Under the pieces are notes generated by a model that worked only from the letters and a program-made list of their open reading frames with translations, was not told where the DNA came from and searched no databases. Below, one piece after another: positions 3,178-5,270 of a DNA stretch of 5,270 bases. Position numbers and translations under genes: made by a program. Position 1 is the first letter of the stretch; each line of letters opens with the position of its first letter. The stretch comes from an uncultured Nitrosotalea sp. (GTDB lineage: Archaea > Thermoproteota > Nitrososphaeria > Nitrososphaerales > Nitrosopumilaceae). The stretch covers positions 1-5,270 of the forward strand of contig CAMLDG010000044.1 in assembly GCA_946478655.1 (NCBI GenBank), read 5' to 3'.

Positions 3178-5270
3178 CTTGAACCACTCTCATGTATAGA
3201 TCTACTGTTCCTGTACCAATTGGGATATTTGCTCCTACTATAACATTTTCTGTTACTCCTTTGAGTTCTTCAACTTCACCTGCTAGTGCGGCTTCAGCAA
3301 TTGTTGGAACTGTAATTTCAAATGCTGCTCTTGCAAGTACACTTGTCTTAGTACCAGCAATTCCGTGTCTTCCAATTTGTTGCAAGTATCCTCTAGAGCA
3401 CATCAAGTCAGATACCAACATGATGTATCTCACGTCTACTTCTAGACCTTGGTCTTCAAGGGTAGAGCTTAGTTCATTTATCAATGAATTTCGTGCAGCC
3501 TCAATACCTAGAGTACCTGCAATCTCAAAGATGTTATTAGTTCGAATATTTTTCTTGTCGATTCCATCAATCTCCCATACTTTTGCAATGTTTGAGCCAG
3601 ATGTTTGTATAACCCACTCTTCTCCTTGTTGCACAATAGTAACTCGTTCCACATCTGTTACACCTTTGACAGTAGTTGATAGTACTTTGTTTCTCATTGC
3701 AAGAACAGTCTGAGTGTCAGATTCTTCTGGCAGTGTTAATGTAATAGAGTGTCCACTTGGTTCGATTTCAAATTTCTTCTTAGAAGACTGTAATGCATCT
3801 ACTACATCTTCTATGGTACATGCTCTTTCTCTTAGTTTATCTTGATTGAGATTGAGTTTTATTTTTGTAGAATAGTCAGTTTCAGTACTAGAGATTAATG
3901 CACTGATTTTGGTATGGAGAATTTCTCTAGCTACTTTGATTGCTTTTTCTTTTGATTTCTTGTGATTTTCTTCCAAGTAGATATCCATTGTTGGTGTTAC
4001 TGGTTTCTTTCTTGCATCTACAAGTTCAATTAATCTAGGAAGTCCTAGGGTTACGTTTCTTTCTCTGATACCTGCAAAGTGGAATGTTCTCAAAGTCATC
4101 TGAGTACCTGGCTCTCCTATTGATTGAGCGGTTACTACACCGACTGCTTGGCCAGGTTCTACCTTGGCATTAACGTATAGCTCTAATGCTTTTTTACAGA
4201 CTTTATCAACACCATCTTTGCTAAGTTTTGATTCAAGTAGTGCCTCAAGTACAGTTTTTGATAAACGTGGATTGAATGTCTTTGCATATTTTTTGACTAG
4301 ATCTGTTATCTCTTCTTTTGTAGCTTTCTTTCCAGAATCAATGATACTTTCAGATTCAATCAATCTTGCAATTCTAAATGCTTCACCATGATCACTTTTT
4401 GCAACATCGATTCCGTCCTCACCGTAAAGGAATTGTATGATGTGACCGTGTGGATCTCTTACTGTTCCATCGTATTCTAGTTTGAGATGTTCAAGTGCAT
4501 TGATGAGCCTTCTCTGCATGTAACCACTTTGTTGTGTTCTAACTGCAGTGTCAACAAGACCTTCTCTTCCTCCCATAGCGTGGAAGAAGAATTCAAGAGT
4601 CGACAGTCCTTCTCTATAGTTAGATTTTACAAATCCTTTACCATCTGGATTGGCATCATTTTCTTTAAAGTGTGGTAATGCCCTGTTACTATAACCTTTG
4701 AGAATTCTTCTTCCTCTAATAGACTGCTGTCCCAATGCACCTGCCATTTGACCAATGTTCAATGATGAACCTCTGGCACCAGTTGTTGCCATTATTCTAC
4801 CAGCGTTAGTTTCATCAAAAGACTTGTCTGCAGAGTTTCCAGCTTTATCTCTTGCTTTTGAAAGCTCGTTTACAATATATGCTTCCAATGCTTCTTCAGC
4901 AGAAAGACCTCTGCTAAGTTGTAGTGTACCTTTCTTTGCCTGAGCAATGAAATCATAAACCCTGTCATATGATTCCTGAATATTTTCAAGGATTCCATCT
5001 TTTGTCTTTGTTGCAAGTTCAAGATCAGCATATCCATAACTAAATCCATAACCTGTAATGAATTGTTTTAACATAATTAGAATGGAGTTGAGGAAATTCT
5101 TTGCCTCTTCATATCCATAGTCTTTTGTGATTCTATGCAAGACACTGTCAGGTTCCTCTGCTCCAATGGATGCCTTGTCAATAACACCACTGACTAGCTG
5201 ACCATTTTTGATTACTACATCTTTTACTGGACCCTTTGTACCTTTAGACCATTTTGAAGTTATCACATAG
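3170..5270 (-). CDS. rpoA: RNA polymerase subunit A, non-split (A'-A''), 5' part outside the window
   Basis: This is the largest RNAP subunit (Rpb1/beta' homologue), which with RpoB forms the catalytic centre. About 699 C-terminal residues are present. The frame stays open to the right edge (a TAT precedes the GTG at 5264-5266, which is internal, not a start), and the catalytic NADFDGD motif lies beyond it. Numbered from that GTG codon: funnel region at 142-187 with NAGRIMATTGARGSSLNIGQ (154-173) and QQSIRGRR; bridge-helix region at 224-254 with LEFFFHAMGGREGLVDTAV (224-242) and GYMQRRL; trigger-loop region with VGVVTAQSIGEPGTQMTLRT (375-394) and FHFAGIRERNVTLGLPRL; jaw/cleft region 430-560; C-terminal DVRYIMLVSDLMCSRG (611-626) and GRHGIAGTKTSVLARAAFE (632-650). 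The region joining A' to A'' (about 285-370) is uninterrupted, whereas Euryarchaeota and Crenarchaeota split it into two genes. rpl30e overlaps the 3' end. Confidence 0.97.
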   Translation of the reverse strand, partial: YVITSKWSKGTKGPVKDVVIKNGQLVSGVIDKASIGAEEPDSVLHRITKDYGYEEAKNFLNSILIMLKQFITGYGFSYGYADLELATKTKDGILENIQESYDRVYDFIAQAKKGTLQLSRGLSAEEALEAYIVNELSKARDKAGNSADKSFDETNAGRIMATTGARGSSLNIGQMAGALGQQSIRGRRILKGYSNRALPHFKENDANPDGKGFVKSNYREGLSTLEFFFHAMGGREGLVDTAVRTQQSGYMQRRLINALEHLKLEYDGTVRDPHGHIIQFLYGEDGIDVAKSDHGEAFRIARLIESESIIDSGKKATKEEITDLVKKYAKTFNPRLSKTVLEALLESKLSKDGVDKVCKKALELYVNAKVEPGQAVGVVTAQSIGEPGTQMTLRTFHFAGIRERNVTLGLPRLIELVDARKKPVTPTMDIYLEENHKKSKEKAIKVAREILHTKISALISSTETDYSTKIKLNLNQDKLRERACTIEDVVDALQSSKKKFEIEPSGHSITLTLPEESDTQTVLAMRNKVLSTTVKGVTDVERVTIVQQGEEWVIQTSGSNIAKVWEIDGIDKKNIRTNNIFEIAGTLGIEAARNSLINELSSTLEDQGLEVDVRYIMLVSDLMCSRGYLQQIGRHGIAGTKTSVLARAAFEITVPTIAEAALAGEVEELKGVTENVIVGANIPIGTGTVDLYMRVVQDG

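Noticed and set aside
3192..4943. Several plus-strand open frames (the longest 173 codons) opposite rpoA
   Set aside because: They are Ser/Thr-rich shadows of the rpoA coding strand and none resembles a known protein.
5264..5266. GTG as the start of the RNAP gene
   Set aside because: The frame continues upstream to the window edge, and the protein at this point is already in the middle of subunit A; the codon is an internal valine.
1..5270. Mobile elements, CRISPR arrays, phage genes or long repeats
   Set aside because: I found no transposase or integrase motifs, no regularly spaced repeats and no terminal inverted repeats; the window is mostly conserved housekeeping genes.

Overview
The window looks like chromosomal DNA from an AT-rich member of the Nitrososphaerota (Thaumarchaeota), most likely a Nitrosopumilus-like ammonia oxidiser. 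This rests on four things seen here. Archaeal-type information-processing genes occur in the archaeal order rpoA-rpl30e-nusA-rps12-rps7. RNA polymerase subunit A runs as one unbroken frame across the point where most archaea split it into A' and A''. A tRNA gene carries archaeal bulge-helix-bulge introns. Base composition is low in G+C. The genus-level assignment is inference.

Layout. Positions 2-58 (+) are probably the last codons of a gene that enters from the left. It meets, tail to tail, a minus-strand gene for a cysteine-rich YkgJ-type metal-binding protein (61-759). About 40 bp further on, a divergent plus-strand gene (800-1120) encodes a 106-residue protein I do not recognise; its middle resembles a small winged-helix domain. 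A tRNA-Gln(CUG) precursor follows on the same strand (1152-1254). It appears to contain two 15-nt introns, one in the D-loop and one at the usual site after position 37. Its TATA box overlaps the stop codon of the 106-residue gene. A 26-bp T-rich spacer (1255-1280) separates the tRNA from the end of the ribosomal operon and can terminate transcription from both sides.

The rest (1281-5270) is one minus-strand operon that enters from the right: the 3' two-thirds or so of rpoA, then rpl30e, nusA, rps12 and rps7. The genes are tightly packed: rpoA and rpl30e overlap by 8 bp, nusA and rps12 are 5 bp apart, and rps12 and rps7 are 3 bp apart. Shine-Dalgarno GGAG motifs for rps12 and rps7 sit inside the last codons of the gene before. 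The operon joins transcription (RNAP large subunit, NusA-like KH protein) with translation (L30e, S12, S7) and ends after rps7, without the EF-1alpha and S10 genes that often follow in archaea.

I see no mobile element, CRISPR array or clearly novel multi-gene system. The most interesting items are the doubly interrupted tRNA-Gln and the unrecognised 106-residue protein. No stretch over 300 bp lacks a gene.
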